Assembly: GCA_000785145.2 (NCBI GenBank)
Contig: JSZA02000032.1
Coordinates: 1-53,777 of the forward strand
DNA: 53,777 nucleotides
Reading direction: 5' to 3'
From: Candidatus Thiomargarita nelsonii
GTDB taxonomy: Bacteria; Pseudomonadota; Gammaproteobacteria; Beggiatoales; Beggiatoaceae
Below, in pieces: positions 17,949 through 26,887 of the stretch (the first letter of the stretch is position 1; every line of letters begins with the position of its first letter). The position numbers and the translations under genes are program-made. The notes under the pieces are model-generated. The model was not told the DNA's origin. It searched no databases and worked only from the letters and a program-made list of their open reading frames with translations.

Positions 17949-18012
17949 GGAGTCCAAAGCTTTAGCTTTGGACGTGCCCGCTGCTAGTCCAAAGCTGAAG
18001 CTTTGGACTCCA
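17949..18012. repeat. two facing family A2 palindromes
   Basis: GGAGTCCAAAGCTTTAGCTT...GGAC and GTCCAAAGCTGAAGCTTTGG...ACTCC form a larger inverted repeat of about 64 bp between xthA and the SUMF1 gene. Confidence 0.8.
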
Positions 18013-18073
18013 AATGCCGGCTGAATGTCAAGAATAAAAAACTAGAACATCGAGTTTAAGAAATAGGATATTG

Positions 18074-19390
18074 CTAATCATCCCTAACAAGGCGAAATCC
18101 CACATGATAGCTACGCTTTTCTGGCGTATCCCTACCACGAAGCGTCGCACGCACAAACTTCGTTCCAACACTCCAAGAGCCGCCGCGCACAACATAAAGG
18201 GTATCAGGATTGTCGTTTGTAACACAATATTGTTCTTTTCCGCTATAGCTTTCCTCATATTCTGAACAAACCCATTCCCAAACATTCCCCAACATATCAA
18301 ATAAACCAAAAGCGTTTGCTTGAAAACGACCAACAGGTGCTGTATAGGCATAACCATCCCTACAATCATGAGCTGTCCAATGCCAAGCCGTATTTTTTTC
18401 CTGTGAACTTTTGTCCCAAACATTCGCATAAAGACAAGCTTGAGTGGGATCATTTCCCCAATATCGTAGCGTTTTCGTTTTCGCACGAGCGGCATATTCC
18501 CACTCTGCTTCGGTTGGCAAGCGATATTTTTGCCCTGTTTGCTGACTTAACCATTGGGCATAAGCCCTTGCATCTTTCATCGAAACATTAATCACTGGAC
18601 GTGCGCCACGCCCCCATCCTTCATCATCAGGTTTTTTTCGAGCAGTCGCTTGAGCAAATTTGTCATACTCCGCAAATGTTACCTCATAGCGACTCATTGC
18701 AAAGCCTTTGATAGATACCCAATGTATTGGCTGTTCATCCCTGCTCCCCATACGAAAGCGTCCAGCGGGAATCCGCACCATTTCTGGTACCATAGCCGAT
18801 AAATTTGATAAATTCACTTTGCCTAAACGCGCTAAATATTGTTTAGCCTTATTTAGCTCTCTTTTCTGCAAAGCTTGTTTGATCCAGGTGACATAATGTC
18901 CCTTTATTGCGACTAAAGCGGCAATAGCTTGGACATTGCCTGGCGCATTTTTTTTTAATATATGCCTATAACATGCCAAGGCAGTGTTAGCTTGACTGGG
19001 ACTCAAACGATTAAGATACGTTTTGCAAATTTTCAATCGACGGGCAGTCTCTGAATCCGGTGCCTGTTCCACGCTAGATAAGTGAGGCGTCATTTGGCGT
19101 AAACGATCCAAATAGAATAGGGCTTTGTTGATTTTTTTTCTATCCAAGGCATTATTTATCCAAGCTATATAACGTGCTTCTATATTTTCTAAACCCGCCA
19201 ATGCCGCCGCATTGTTTGGTGCTTTTTTCAATATATTCTGATAACATGCTAAGGCATTTCCGCCTTTGCCCTTAGTCAAACGATTGGCATTAAAATGATT
19301 TTCACATACGCGCAATTGTTGTGAGACATCGAAAGCTTGGGCAACTGTGACTGCCATGATTAAGAAAATAATGCTTAAGTGACGAGACAT
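18074..19390 (-). CDS. exported SUMF1/FGE-domain protein with TPR-like N-terminal half
   Basis: Start 19390 gives a signal peptide (HLSIIFLIMAVTVAQA); a longer frame upstream runs through a palindromic repeat and is rejected. Residues 25-190 hold two units of the pattern NALACYxxILKKxPxN, also present in the linker of the protein at 5379. The SUMF1 domain fills about 205-438: RIPAGRFRMG, YEVTFAEYDKF, PVINVSMKDARAYA, LPTEAEWEYAARA, YWGND, GNVWEWV, RGGSW and VGFRLV. The formylglycine-generating cysteines are not present after GGSW. It is likely a periplasmic relative of the 5379 protein; substrate unknown. Confidence 0.85.
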   Translation of the reverse strand: MSRHLSIIFLIMAVTVAQAFDVSQQLRVCENHFNANRLTKGKGGNALACYQNILKKAPNNAAALAGLENIEARYIAWINNALDRKKINKALFYLDRLRQMTPHLSSVEQAPDSETARRLKICKTYLNRLSPSQANTALACYRHILKKNAPGNVQAIAALVAIKGHYVTWIKQALQKRELNKAKQYLARLGKVNLSNLSAMVPEMVRIPAGRFRMGSRDEQPIHWVSIKGFAMSRYEVTFAEYDKFAQATARKKPDDEGWGRGARPVINVSMKDARAYAQWLSQQTGQKYRLPTEAEWEYAARAKTKTLRYWGNDPTQACLYANVWDKSSQEKNTAWHWTAHDCRDGYAYTAPVGRFQANAFGLFDMLGNVWEWVCSEYEESYSGKEQYCVTNDNPDTLYVVRGGSWSVGTKFVRATLRGRDTPEKRSYHVGFRLVRDD

Positions 19391-19410
19391 AATAAAATTT
19401 TCTGTTAGCA

Positions 19411-19437
19411 TCCAAGATAAATCTTGGACTCCTTTAA
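19411..19437. repeat. family A palindrome just before ccmB
   Basis: TCCAAGATAAATCTTGGACTCC ends 15 bases before the ccmB start, at the place where ccmA would be expected in a complete operon. Confidence 0.8.
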
Positions 19438-19451
19438 ACATTTTAACATTT

Positions 19452-20123
19452 ATGGCACTATCCACTTTTAATATATTATTAAAACGCGATCTGACTTTAG
19501 CCTATCGGCATCGTTCAGAATTAGCAAACCCATTGTTATTTTTTGTGATTGTTGTGAGCCTATTTCCACTTGGGATTTCACCTGAATCAAAAGATTTACA
19601 ACTCATTGCCCCAGGCGTGATTTGGGTTGCGGCTTTGTTAGCAGCGATGCTATCACTTGATAGTCTTTTTCGCTCCGACTTTGAGGATGGCAGCTTAGAG
19701 CAAATCGCCTTGTCTGCCCATTCGCTACCATTACTTGTGCTGGCAAAAGTATTGGCGCATTGGCTAATCACGGGATTACCCTTGTTATTGTTAGCACCTT
19801 TTTTAGGTGTATTGCTTTTTTTACCTGATAGCGCGATGCTCACTTTAATAGCAACGTTGGCATTAGGGACACCCATTTTAAGTTTAGTTGGCGCAATAGG
19901 TGTCGCTTTAACGGTAGGATTACGGCGCGGTGGCGTGTTATTATCTTTATTAGTATTGCCATTATATATTCCAGTCTTGATTTTTGCGGCTGGCGCCGTT
20001 AATGAAGCTGCTAGAGGTTTTCCAGTAGCGGGGCAATTGTATTTTTTGGGCGCATTGCTCACATTGTCTTTGACATTGTCACCTTTTGCCACTGCGGCGG
20101 CTTTACGGATTAGCTTGAGTTAA
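19452..20123 (+). CDS. ccmB: heme exporter subunit CcmB
   Basis: The 223-residue protein has six hydrophobic segments and the family start FNILLKRDLTLAYRHRSE. It also has the PGVIWVAALLAAMLSLD and FxDGSLEQ motifs. It is the membrane half of the CcmAB ABC complex that releases holo-CcmE during cytochrome c maturation. No ATPase gene ccmA lies in the window; the base complex needs one. ATG 19452 lies just after a palindromic repeat, with no clear ribosome site. Confidence 0.95.
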   Translation: MALSTFNILLKRDLTLAYRHRSELANPLLFFVIVVSLFPLGISPESKDLQLIAPGVIWVAALLAAMLSLDSLFRSDFEDGSLEQIALSAHSLPLLVLAKVLAHWLITGLPLLLLAPFLGVLLFLPDSAMLTLIATLALGTPILSLVGAIGVALTVGLRRGGVLLSLLVLPLYIPVLIFAAGAVNEAARGFPVAGQLYFLGALLTLSLTLSPFATAAALRISLS

Positions 20124-20160
20124 AAATCCTGTGTGCAAGGTACGCCTTGCACTCCTGTCT

Positions 20161-20183
20161 TGATAACTGATAACTGATAACTT
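20161..20183. repeat. TAACTGA repeats between ccmB and ccmC
   Basis: TGATAACTGATAACTGATAA, three heptamers, ends a few bases before ATG 20187. Confidence 0.75.
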
Positions 20184-20186
20184 AAA

Positions 20187-20942
20187 ATGTGGGCTTTTTT
20201 ACAAAAATTTTCTTCTCCTAAATATTTTTATACCCTATCAGGGCGCTTAATCCCTTGGTTTGGCTGGCTTTGTCTTGCCTTCCTGTTGGCAGGCCTCTAC
20301 TACGGATTATTCGTTGCGCCACCCGATTATCAACAAAAAGATAGCTATCGGATTATGTTTATACATGTCCCATCAGCATGGATGTCCCTATTTATTTATA
20401 TGGTGATGGCGATTACTGCTGGCATTGGACTGATTTGGCGAATAAAATTGGCTGAAGTCATCTCAGCCAGCTCCGCGCCCATCGGCGCATCATTTACCTT
20501 TTTAGCTTTAGCCACTGGCTCATTGTGGGGTAAACCGATGTGGGGCACTTGGTGGGTATGGGATGCTCGTTTGACCTCTGAACTCATTTTACTGTTTTTA
20601 TACTTAGGCGTGATTGCCCTCAATTCGGCGATTGAAGATAAACGTACTGCTGCGCGTGCCAGTGGCGTCTTAGCCTTAGTGGGAGTGGTGAATATTCCTA
20701 TCATTCATTATTCAGTGGTATGGTGGAATACGCTACATCAAGGTGAAACTGTACTTCCAACTCTGACTAAAGAAGCCCCCTCTATTCACCTCGACATGCT
20801 GATTCCTTTGCTATTAATGGCGGTGGCGTTTAAATTGTATTACATGACAGTGGTATTGATGCGGGCGCGTAATGAAGTGTTAGAAAGGGAACGGAATACA
20901 CGTTGGGTGCAAGAAATGGCGAGTGCTCAGAAAGCTTTATGA
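20187..20942 (+). CDS. ccmC: heme handling protein CcmC
   Basis: The 251-residue protein has six membrane segments and the tryptophan-rich WWD motif WGTWWVWDARLTS in the periplasmic loop, with the flanking histidines (FIHVPSAWMS, PIIHYSVVWWNTLHQ). It attaches heme to CcmE. Its order after ccmB is the standard one. ATG 20187 has no strong ribosome site. Confidence 0.95.
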   Translation: MWAFLQKFSSPKYFYTLSGRLIPWFGWLCLAFLLAGLYYGLFVAPPDYQQKDSYRIMFIHVPSAWMSLFIYMVMAITAGIGLIWRIKLAEVISASSAPIGASFTFLALATGSLWGKPMWGTWWVWDARLTSELILLFLYLGVIALNSAIEDKRTAARASGVLALVGVVNIPIIHYSVVWWNTLHQGETVLPTLTKEAPSIHLDMLIPLLLMAVAFKLYYMTVVLMRARNEVLERERNTRWVQEMASAQKAL

Positions 20943-20982
20943 ACGGTGCAAGGTACGCCTTGCACTCCTGAGCCTAATGTGT

Positions 20983-21036
20983 TCTCGTTCCCACGCTCTG
21001 CGTGGGAATGCCTGCCTCGACGCTCTGCGTCGAATT
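20983..21036. repeat. family D REP-like pair within the ccm operon
   Basis: TTCTCGTTCCCACGCTCTGC...GTGGGAATGC and TCGACGCTCTGCGTCGA form two hairpins between ccmC and ccmD. Confidence 0.8.
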
Positions 21037-21076
21037 TGAAAAGATTGACTTATCAAAACACAGAGAAATCATAATT

Positions 21077-21256
21077 ATGAGCGAATTTTTCCACATGAGT
21101 GGATATGCATTTTATGTCTGGACAAGTTACGGATTAGCCTTCGTCGTCCTACTTGCTAATATCATCATCCCATTCAATGAAAAACGCGCATTCTTGCGTA
21201 CATTGAATCGTAAACTACGGAGAAAACATCGTGATAAGAATGAACAAAAAGCATAA
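21077..21256 (+). CDS. ccmD: CcmD, small membrane subunit of the heme exporter
   Basis: 59 residues from ATG 21077: one membrane segment (YAFYVWTSYGLAFVVLLANI) and a basic cytoplasmic tail (RTLNRKLRRKHRDK). This is the CcmD pattern (MxxYxxYVWxSYG). It helps release CcmE from the CcmABC complex. The 3' end overlaps ccmE by 26 bases. Confidence 0.9.
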   Translation: MSEFFHMSGYAFYVWTSYGLAFVVLLANIIIPFNEKRAFLRTLNRKLRRKHRDKNEQKA

Positions 21257-21680
21257 GCAACGTCTTAGCATTATATTATTGATGCTTCTCGGTATCGGTG
21301 CCACCGTCGCTTTAGGGCTTACGGCTTTTAAAAACAACATGTTGTATTTTTTCGATCCCAGCCAAATCGTCGCGGGTGAAGCACCAACCGATCACACGAT
21401 TCGTGTCGGTGGAATGGTGACTGAAGGCAGTGTGCAACGCGCTTCTGATAGTTTACAAGTGAAATTTGATGTCACCGATTACAAGCACACCATATCAGTA
21501 GAATACACCGGCATTTTGCCCGATTTATTTCGTGAAGGGCAAGGTATTGTAGCAATAGGGCAGATGCAAGAAGATGGCCGCTTTTTAGCCGATGAAGTGT
21601 TGGCTAAACACGATGAAAATTATATGCCACCCGAAGTCGCAGATAGTTTAAAAACCAAACCAACCAAAACTGATAATTGA
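21231..21680 (+). CDS. ccmE: heme chaperone CcmE
   Basis: Starts at GTG 21231, with GGAG at 21217-21220; ATG 21240 is the alternative. 149 residues: N-terminal membrane anchor (IILLMLLGIGATVALGL), then an OB-fold beta barrel. The conserved heme-binding His127 and Tyr131 stand in LAKHDENYMPPE. It carries heme covalently from CcmC to CcmF. The last codons and stop lie in a degenerate TAACTGA run. Confidence 0.95.
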   Translation: MIRMNKKHKQRLSIILLMLLGIGATVALGLTAFKNNMLYFFDPSQIVAGEAPTDHTIRVGGMVTEGSVQRASDSLQVKFDVTDYKHTISVEYTGILPDLFREGQGIVAIGQMQEDGRFLADEVLAKHDENYMPPEVADSLKTKPTKTDN

Positions 21681-23626
21681 TAACTGATATGATTCCTGAA
21701 CTTGGACAGATGATTCCTGAACTTGGACAATTTGCCTTAATTTTGGCCCTGTGTTTGGCTTTGGCACAAACGATATTTCCACTGATTGGTACAGCGCTGA
21801 CTATTCCTAACTGGATGGCAGTTGCTCGTCCCGCTGCGGTGGGACAATTAGTCTTTATGAGTCTCGCATTTGCTTGCTTGACTTATGCCTTTATTAATAA
21901 TGACTTTTCAGTACTGTATGTCGCTAGTCATTCTAACACTGCCCTACCGCTTGCTTATCGCATCGCCAGCGTCTGGGGAGGACACGAAGGCTCTCTACTG
22001 CTGTGGAGTCTGCTATTAAGTCTTTGGACAGTTGCCGTTGTTATCTTCAGTCGTAGCTTGCCACAAAATATGGCCGCGCGAGTGATTGCCGTGATGGGTT
22101 TTGTCAGCATCGGCTTTTTACTGTTTATGCTCTTTACATCTAACCCGTTTGACCGCCTCTCCCCGGCACCCCTTAACGGGCAAGACCTCAACCCGCTGTT
22201 ACAAGACCCCGGCTTAGTGATTCATCCACCTATGTTATATATGGGCTATGTCGGATTTTCTGTCGCATTCAGCTTTGCCATTGCAGCCCTATTGGGCGGA
22301 ACGCTTGACAGTGCTTGGGCACGCTGGTCACGTCCTTGGACATTAGTCGCTTGGATATTTTTAACCTTCGGCATTGTCTTAGGCAGTTGGTGGGCTTATT
22401 ACGAACTTGGCTGGGGAGGCTGGTGGTTTTGGGACCCCGTCGAAAACGCCTCATTTATGCCTTGGCTCGTCGGCACCGCCTTACTGCATTCTCTGGCAGT
22501 CACCGAAAAACGTAGCGCATTTAAAAATTGGACCGTATTATTAGCTATCCTCGCCTTTTCGCTCAGTTTATTAGGCACATTTTTAGTCCGCTCAGGCGTA
22601 TTAACATCAGTACATGCCTTTGCGACTGATCCGGAACGGGGAGTATTTATCCTAGCCTTCTTAGGCATCGTTATCGGCTTATCCTTAGTGCTCTACGCTT
22701 GGCGTGCGCCAACAGTTGGCAAAGGCGGTCATTTTGAACCCATGTCAAAAGAAACACTGTTACTTTTGAATAACATCTTGCTCGTTGTTGCCTGTGGCGG
22801 TGTCTTGTTAGGCACACTCTATCCGCTTTTTATAGATGCCTTAGGAATGGGAAAAATTTCAGTTGGTCCTCCCTATTTTTCCGTCGTGTTTTTCTGGATT
22901 ATGGCCCCGCTCATGTTCTTACTCGGCATTGGACCAATGGCTGGCTGGAAAAACGAACAAGTGAAAAACTTAGTCATTCGTTTGCGCTACACATTTATAG
23001 CCAGTATTGCCTTAGCAGTGATACTGCCCGTTTTAGTCATGGGCAAAGCCGGTTTAATCGTATTTCCGGGCATGGCGGCAGCCGTTTGGATTGTTTTGAC
23101 CAGCCTACAAAATGTACGTGACAAAATGTCTAAAAGATCTCTTGGACACCTACCGCGAAGTTTTTACGGTATGACGACGGCTCATATTGGTGTAGCAGTC
23201 TTTGTCGTTGGAGTGACACTGTCCAGTGCCTTTAGCGTTGAAAAAGATGTGCGTCTGGCACCTCAAACTCCCCTAGAATTAGGCGGATATAGCTTTATTT
23301 TTGAAGGCACACAGTCAGTCAATGGACCCAATTATAAGGCGGAACAAGGACTGATTAAAGTGCTCAAAAATGGTGAACAAATCGCGGTATTGGAACCCCA
23401 AAAACGGTATTATCGGGTACAAAAAATGCCTATGACTGAAGCTGCGATTGATTGGGGATTTACCCGTGATATTTATGTCGCTTTAGGAGAACCATTGGAT
23501 AATGGGGCATGGAGTGTGCGCGTTTATTATAAACCGTTTATTCGCTGGATTTGGTTAGGCGGATTATTGATGGTATTGGGCGGACTTTTAGCAGCCACAG
23601 ATAAACGTTATCGTCGCACGACTTAA
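21677..23626 (+). CDS. ccmF: heme lyase subunit CcmF
   Basis: A large multi-pass membrane protein with the WWD motif GWGGWWFWDPVENASFMPWL and heme-ligating histidines (VIHPPMLYMGYVG; ALLHSLAVTEKR). The real start is probably ATG 21689 or 21710, because a 21-bp unit (MIPELGQ) is tandemly duplicated at the very start. The given start is TTG 21677. CcmF with CcmH ligates heme to apocytochrome c; no ccmH is seen here. Length about 645 residues is normal. Confidence 0.95.
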   Translation: MITDMIPELGQMIPELGQFALILALCLALAQTIFPLIGTALTIPNWMAVARPAAVGQLVFMSLAFACLTYAFINNDFSVLYVASHSNTALPLAYRIASVWGGHEGSLLLWSLLLSLWTVAVVIFSRSLPQNMAARVIAVMGFVSIGFLLFMLFTSNPFDRLSPAPLNGQDLNPLLQDPGLVIHPPMLYMGYVGFSVAFSFAIAALLGGTLDSAWARWSRPWTLVAWIFLTFGIVLGSWWAYYELGWGGWWFWDPVENASFMPWLVGTALLHSLAVTEKRSAFKNWTVLLAILAFSLSLLGTFLVRSGVLTSVHAFATDPERGVFILAFLGIVIGLSLVLYAWRAPTVGKGGHFEPMSKETLLLLNNILLVVACGGVLLGTLYPLFIDALGMGKISVGPPYFSVVFFWIMAPLMFLLGIGPMAGWKNEQVKNLVIRLRYTFIASIALAVILPVLVMGKAGLIVFPGMAAAVWIVLTSLQNVRDKMSKRSLGHLPRSFYGMTTAHIGVAVFVVGVTLSSAFSVEKDVRLAPQTPLELGGYSFIFEGTQSVNGPNYKAEQGLIKVLKNGEQIAVLEPQKRYYRVQKMPMTEAAIDWGFTRDIYVALGEPLDNGAWSVRVYYKPFIRWIWLGGLLMVLGGLLAATDKRYRRTT

Positions 23627-23636
23627 AAATTATAAG

Positions 23637-23661
23637 GCGTCCAAGATTTATCTTGGACGCC
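23637..23661. repeat. family A palindrome between ccmF and ccmG
   Basis: GGCGTCCAAGATTTATCTTG...GACGCC is an extended palindrome (arms GGCGTCCAAGAT), 10 bases after the ccmF stop. Confidence 0.85.
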
Positions 23662-23683
23662 GCCGCATAGGAAAAAAACTATC

Positions 23684-24208
23684 ATGTTCAAACATTTACT
23701 CCCTTTAGGACTCTTTTTCATACTAGCAGGCTTTTTATACATGGGCTTAAGTTTAAATCCGCGAGATATAGGCTCTACCCGCATTGATAAACCAGCCCCC
23801 CCCTTTACATTACCAGCACTCAACGAGCCGAGTAAAACATTAAGCGATCAAGATTTTATCGGCAAAGTGACGCTATTTAATGTATGGGCATCATGGTGTC
23901 GCACCTGTCGTTATGAACACCCATTACTGATGGAATTGGAAAAACGAGGCTATGTCGTCTACGGACTCAATTATAAAGACACCTTAGAAAAGGCGCAGAT
24001 GGTATTAGATCGTACCGGAAATCCTTATGTTGCCAATGCCTTTGATGAAAAAGGGCGAATCGGCATGGACTGGGGCGTGACAGGGACACCAGAAACGTTT
24101 ATTATTGATAAACAAGGTATTGTACGTTATAAACATGTCGGGCAGATAACGCTTGAAGATTTGGAGCAAGAAATATTGCCGCTGATTCAAAAACTGGAAA
24201 AGAGTTAG
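23684..24208 (+). CDS. ccmG: thiol:disulfide interchange protein CcmG/DsbE
   Basis: 174 residues: an N-terminal anchor (LLPLGLFFILAGFLYMG), then a thioredoxin fold with WCRTC (71-75, active cysteines 72 and 75) and the cis-Pro loop TGTPETF near 143. It reduces apocytochrome c in the periplasm before heme ligation. Followed by a repeat and an IS4-end element instead of ccmH. Confidence 0.95.
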   Translation: MFKHLLPLGLFFILAGFLYMGLSLNPRDIGSTRIDKPAPPFTLPALNEPSKTLSDQDFIGKVTLFNVWASWCRTCRYEHPLLMELEKRGYVVYGLNYKDTLEKAQMVLDRTGNPYVANAFDEKGRIGMDWGVTGTPETFIIDKQGIVRYKHVGQITLEDLEQEILPLIQKLEKS

Positions 24209-24213
24209 CATGG

Positions 24214-24240
24214 TAGGAGTCCAAGATTTATCTTGGACGC
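24214..24240. repeat. family A palindrome after ccmG
   Basis: AGGAGTCCAAGATTTATCTT...GGACG lies directly after the stop of ccmG. Confidence 0.8.
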
Positions 24241-24279
24241 CTAAATAAAGTCTAATTTTAATTTAGCCTATGTAGGAGT

Positions 24280-24402
24280 CAATGCCATTAAGTTAAGGTA
24301 TTCAGGAGTCCAAACTTTAGTTTGGGAGAGCCGACGCCCAAGATAAATCTTGGACTCCTAATACCACGATTGCGGGCATTTATCCTTAACTTAATGGCAT
24401 TG
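24280..24402. mobile_element. IS4-end-like non-autonomous element, 123 bp
   Basis: Ends CAATGCCATTAAGTTAAG and CTTAACTTAATGGCATTG. Target duplication ATGTAGGAGT (24270-24279 and 24403-24412, 10 bp). Its interior is a pair of family A palindromes (GGAGTCCAAACTTTAGTTTG and CCCAAGATAAATCTTGGACT). No open frame. Confidence 0.85.
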
Positions 24403-24423
24403 ATGTAGGAGTACATATACCCC

Positions 24424-25245
24424 ATGAAACAAGTAGCTTCACTACGTTATGATGTCATTTTCAAGAAGGCATTTGGTGATAAAGAAATTTTCACCGCTTT
24501 TGTCCGTGATTTGTTGGGCATTAAACTTGAAATTGACATTGTAGAAAAAGATAAAGTTTATGAGCCACCAATAGGCAGTGTTGCGACGAAATTTGATCTT
24601 TATGCCGAAGATAAGAAAAATCGGGTGATTATTAACATGCAACATGTACGTTTTTCAGATCACTCTCATCGTTTTTTACATTATCATTGTGCCGCTTTAT
24701 TGGCACAGGTGGTTAACTCAAAAAATTATTCTCCCAAATTGAAGGTTTTCACCATTGTGTTTTTAACTTCTGGTGATAAACATAAAACTGATGTCTCTAC
24801 TATTGACTTTGATCCTAAAAATAGGCAAGGTGAGCCTTTAGGTGAAATAGATCATAAAGTTATCATTATTTGCCCCAAATCTATTCAAGATGATACGCCA
24901 AAGGAATATCGTGAATGGTTGGAAGCTATCGAAGATAGTCTTGATGAAGAGATTGAAGAATCTCATTATTTGAATCCACAGATTCAACGTATTTTCGAAC
25001 TAATTAAGAAAGATCAAGTCACACCACAAGAACGTGCGCGAATGTTTGATGAATATGGAGTTGAAGAAATCAAACAGGGAGAATTTAAAAAGGGTGAAGA
25101 AAAAGGTTTTAATGATGGTTATGGAGAGGGAAAGGAAGAGGGTAGGGAGGAAACGGCTCGGAATTTTAAAGCTCTTGGTGTTTTGACGACTGAACAAATC
25201 GCCAGTGCAACTGACTTGAGTTTGGATGAGGTGATGGCGTTGTAA
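24424..25245 (+). CDS. Rpn/PD-(D/E)XK transposase-like nuclease
   Basis: The 273-residue protein fits the PDDEXK_2 'Rpn' group: DVIFKKAFGDKEIFTAFVRDLL at the start, KFDLYAEDKKNRVIINMQ as the nuclease core, FLHYHCAALLAQ, and a C-terminal run of charged repeats (EFKKGEEKGFNDGYGEGKEE) ending in a helical LTTEQIASATDLSLDEVMAL. Rpn proteins cut DNA and raise recombination. In the core the usual E of IEMQ is N (IINMQ), so catalysis may be lost. It lies between an IS4-end element and a palindrome, without obvious operon partners. Confidence 0.8.
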   Translation: MKQVASLRYDVIFKKAFGDKEIFTAFVRDLLGIKLEIDIVEKDKVYEPPIGSVATKFDLYAEDKKNRVIINMQHVRFSDHSHRFLHYHCAALLAQVVNSKNYSPKLKVFTIVFLTSGDKHKTDVSTIDFDPKNRQGEPLGEIDHKVIIICPKSIQDDTPKEYREWLEAIEDSLDEEIEESHYLNPQIQRIFELIKKDQVTPQERARMFDEYGVEEIKQGEFKKGEEKGFNDGYGEGKEEGREETARNFKALGVLTTEQIASATDLSLDEVMAL

Positions 25246-25261
25246 GTATTGAGTTAGCCTG

Positions 25262-25289
25262 GTAGGAGTCCAAGATTTATCTTGGACTT
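25262..25289. repeat. family A palindrome between convergent genes
   Basis: AGGAGTCCAAGATTTATCTT...GGACTT lies between the Rpn-like gene and the methyltransferase, both of which end here. It could serve as a shared hairpin terminator. Confidence 0.75.
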
Positions 25290-25297
25290 GGGAAATA

Positions 25298-26284
25298 CTA
25301 TAAATCAAAACGGAATTGACTGGACACTAGATATTCTTCTACCTGCTCGATAGCAATCCATTTTCTTTGAAGATACTCAGACACCATTCCGGTTGTGTTT
25401 GAACCAGCAAATGGATCAAGAACAATGTCATTGGTATCTGTTAGCAACTTAATAAAAAACTCAGGTAGTGCGACAGGGAATCTGGCGGGATGAATTTTAA
25501 TGCCCGCCTCTTTGCATTTTTTTGTATAGTTATCATTTGCAGAATTATTCCCGAATTTTAAAAAATCTGTTGGTGTTCCATCATCAATAACATTTGGTGG
25601 TATAGAACCACCTGCCTTAACTTTGTCAAAGCTAGAATTAATCTTATGGCCAGAAGGTCGTTTTGTTGCCCGGACACCACGTTGATTAAGTCTTATCATA
25701 TCTTTGCTGTAGGGGCGTAACACATTCATATTATTGGCCTTTGGCCAAGGTGTTTTTGAAAACCACCAAACATATTCTACAGAGTCTTTAATGCGAATCC
25801 TTCTCACTGTTACCCATTCTGCGGGCATAGGCATTTTTGCAGGGTTATACCAAAAACACTCTTGAGCTAGATAAAAGTGTACTGTTTCTACAAGTTCAAC
25901 CATCAGCTTGTAGTGATAAATAGAACGAGTAGGAGTACCTTTGTTATAGCTCCCAGCAATGTTAAGAACAAAGCTACCATCATCAGTAAGCACACGATAG
26001 ATTTCTGAAGCAAAAGGAAGAATCCAATCGACATAATCTTCCTTGGTTGCGTTTCCATATTCTTTCTGAAAATGTAAAGCGTATGGTGGCGAAGTTAGGA
26101 CTAAGTTGACAGAGTGACTAGGTATAGATTTTAGAATTTCTAGAGAATCAGCAAGATAGGCTTCTCCATAGACTGTCAAATAAAATGGTTTTTTGTTAGT
26201 GACAAGCTCTGGGCGGCAAGGCGCTTCCAGTTCAATGGACTGTTGTTTAGGCATGGCGAATTGTGGTCTAAGTTTTAAAATCAT
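25298..26284 (-). CDS. DNA methyltransferase (probable N4-cytosine, type II)
   Basis: The 328-residue protein contains TSPPY (64-68), which favours N4-cytosine methylation over adenine, and the SAM-binding motif [11 protein letters not shown] near the C-terminus. This is the circularly ordered beta class (catalytic motif first). A target-recognition part lies between ([18 protein letters not shown]). Start ATG 26284 is used; ATG 26254 ([10 protein letters not shown]) is possible. A fragment of a restriction-enzyme-like gene lies divergently upstream, so it may be the survivor of a restriction-modification pair. Confidence 0.85.
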   Translation of the reverse strand: MILKLRPQFAMPKQQSIELEAPCRPELVTNKKPFYLTVYGEAYLADSLEILKSIPSHSVNLVLTSPPYALHFQKEYGNATKEDYVDWILPFASEIYRVLTDDGSFVLNIAGSYNKGTPTRSIYHYKLMVELVETVHFYLAQECFWYNPAKMPMPAEWVTVRRIRIKDSVEYVWWFSKTPWPKANNMNVLRPYSKDMIRLNQRGVRATKRPSGHKINSSFDKVKAGGSIPPNVIDDGTPTDFLKFGNNSANDNYTKKCKEAGIKIHPARFPVALPEFFIKLLTDTNDIVLDPFAGSNTTGMVSEYLQRKWIAIEQVEEYLVSSQFRFDL

Positions 26285-26397
26285 GAAACCAATAATGACT
26301 TTTTTTTTTCATACATTACATCAAAACGCTTAACAATGTCAATCAATTTATTGATGCCATAGAACAAAGCCAATAAGTAGTGAATCATAAATTTTCG

Positions 26398-26466
26398 GGT
26401 ATTTTGGAGTCCAAGATTTATCTTGGGAGTGCTACCGCCCAAGATAAATCTTGGACTCCAAAATAC
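26398..26466. repeat. double family A palindrome with GTATTTTGGAGTCC arms
   Basis: GGTATTTTGGAGTCCAAGAT and its mirror ending GACTCCAAAATACC form a 69-bp inverted repeat containing two family A cores. It abuts the restriction-enzyme-like fragment. Confidence 0.8.
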
Positions 26467-26500
26467 CGTAAAGGTGAGCCAAAACTTGCCGCCTCTGTGA

Positions 26501-26836
26501 GAAGATTCACTACCCGATGGATATTACATTGTAGAAACACAAAGAACACGCACAGGGAAATCAAAAAAGACAAGTGGTCAAAATGAGAATACTCGCCCAT
26601 ATAGATATGAGGATTTTGATCTGCTTGCCGTCTCTATGGAGCCCTGTACGAAAGATTGGTCAGAGTTTCGGTTTACAGTATCTAATTGGCTTATTTCAAG
26701 AAAAGACAATGAAAGCCAGATTGATACTTATCAACCGGTTTCCCTTGAAGTCAATGATGATTGGACAGATGAACTTATAACAGCGATAGACTGGTTGAAC
26801 TCAGGGATGAAGAAAACTATAAAAAGCGAAGCTTGA
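26501..26836 (+). pseudogene. C-terminal fragment of a restriction-endonuclease-like gene
   Basis: The frame ending at TGA 26834-26836 reads YYIVETQRTRTGKSKK, TRPYRYEDFDLLAVSM, KDWSEFRFTVSNWLI and QPVSLEVNDDWTDEL. This resembles the C-terminal part of type II restriction enzymes found beside methyltransferases; the recollection is of the pattern, not of one named enzyme. Codons before about 26501 are stopped (TGA 26498), and a palindrome lies just upstream, so at most the last 110 residues remain. Confidence 0.55.
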
Positions 26837-26887
26837 GCCCTTTGGCGTGTAGCTTGGACTTGCTCAAGTACATAGCAAGCGTAGGGT

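Noticed and set aside
18074..19390. SUMF1 proteins as targets of a diversity-generating retroelement
   Set aside because: The C-lectin fold fits, but I see no reverse transcriptase and no template repeat in the window.
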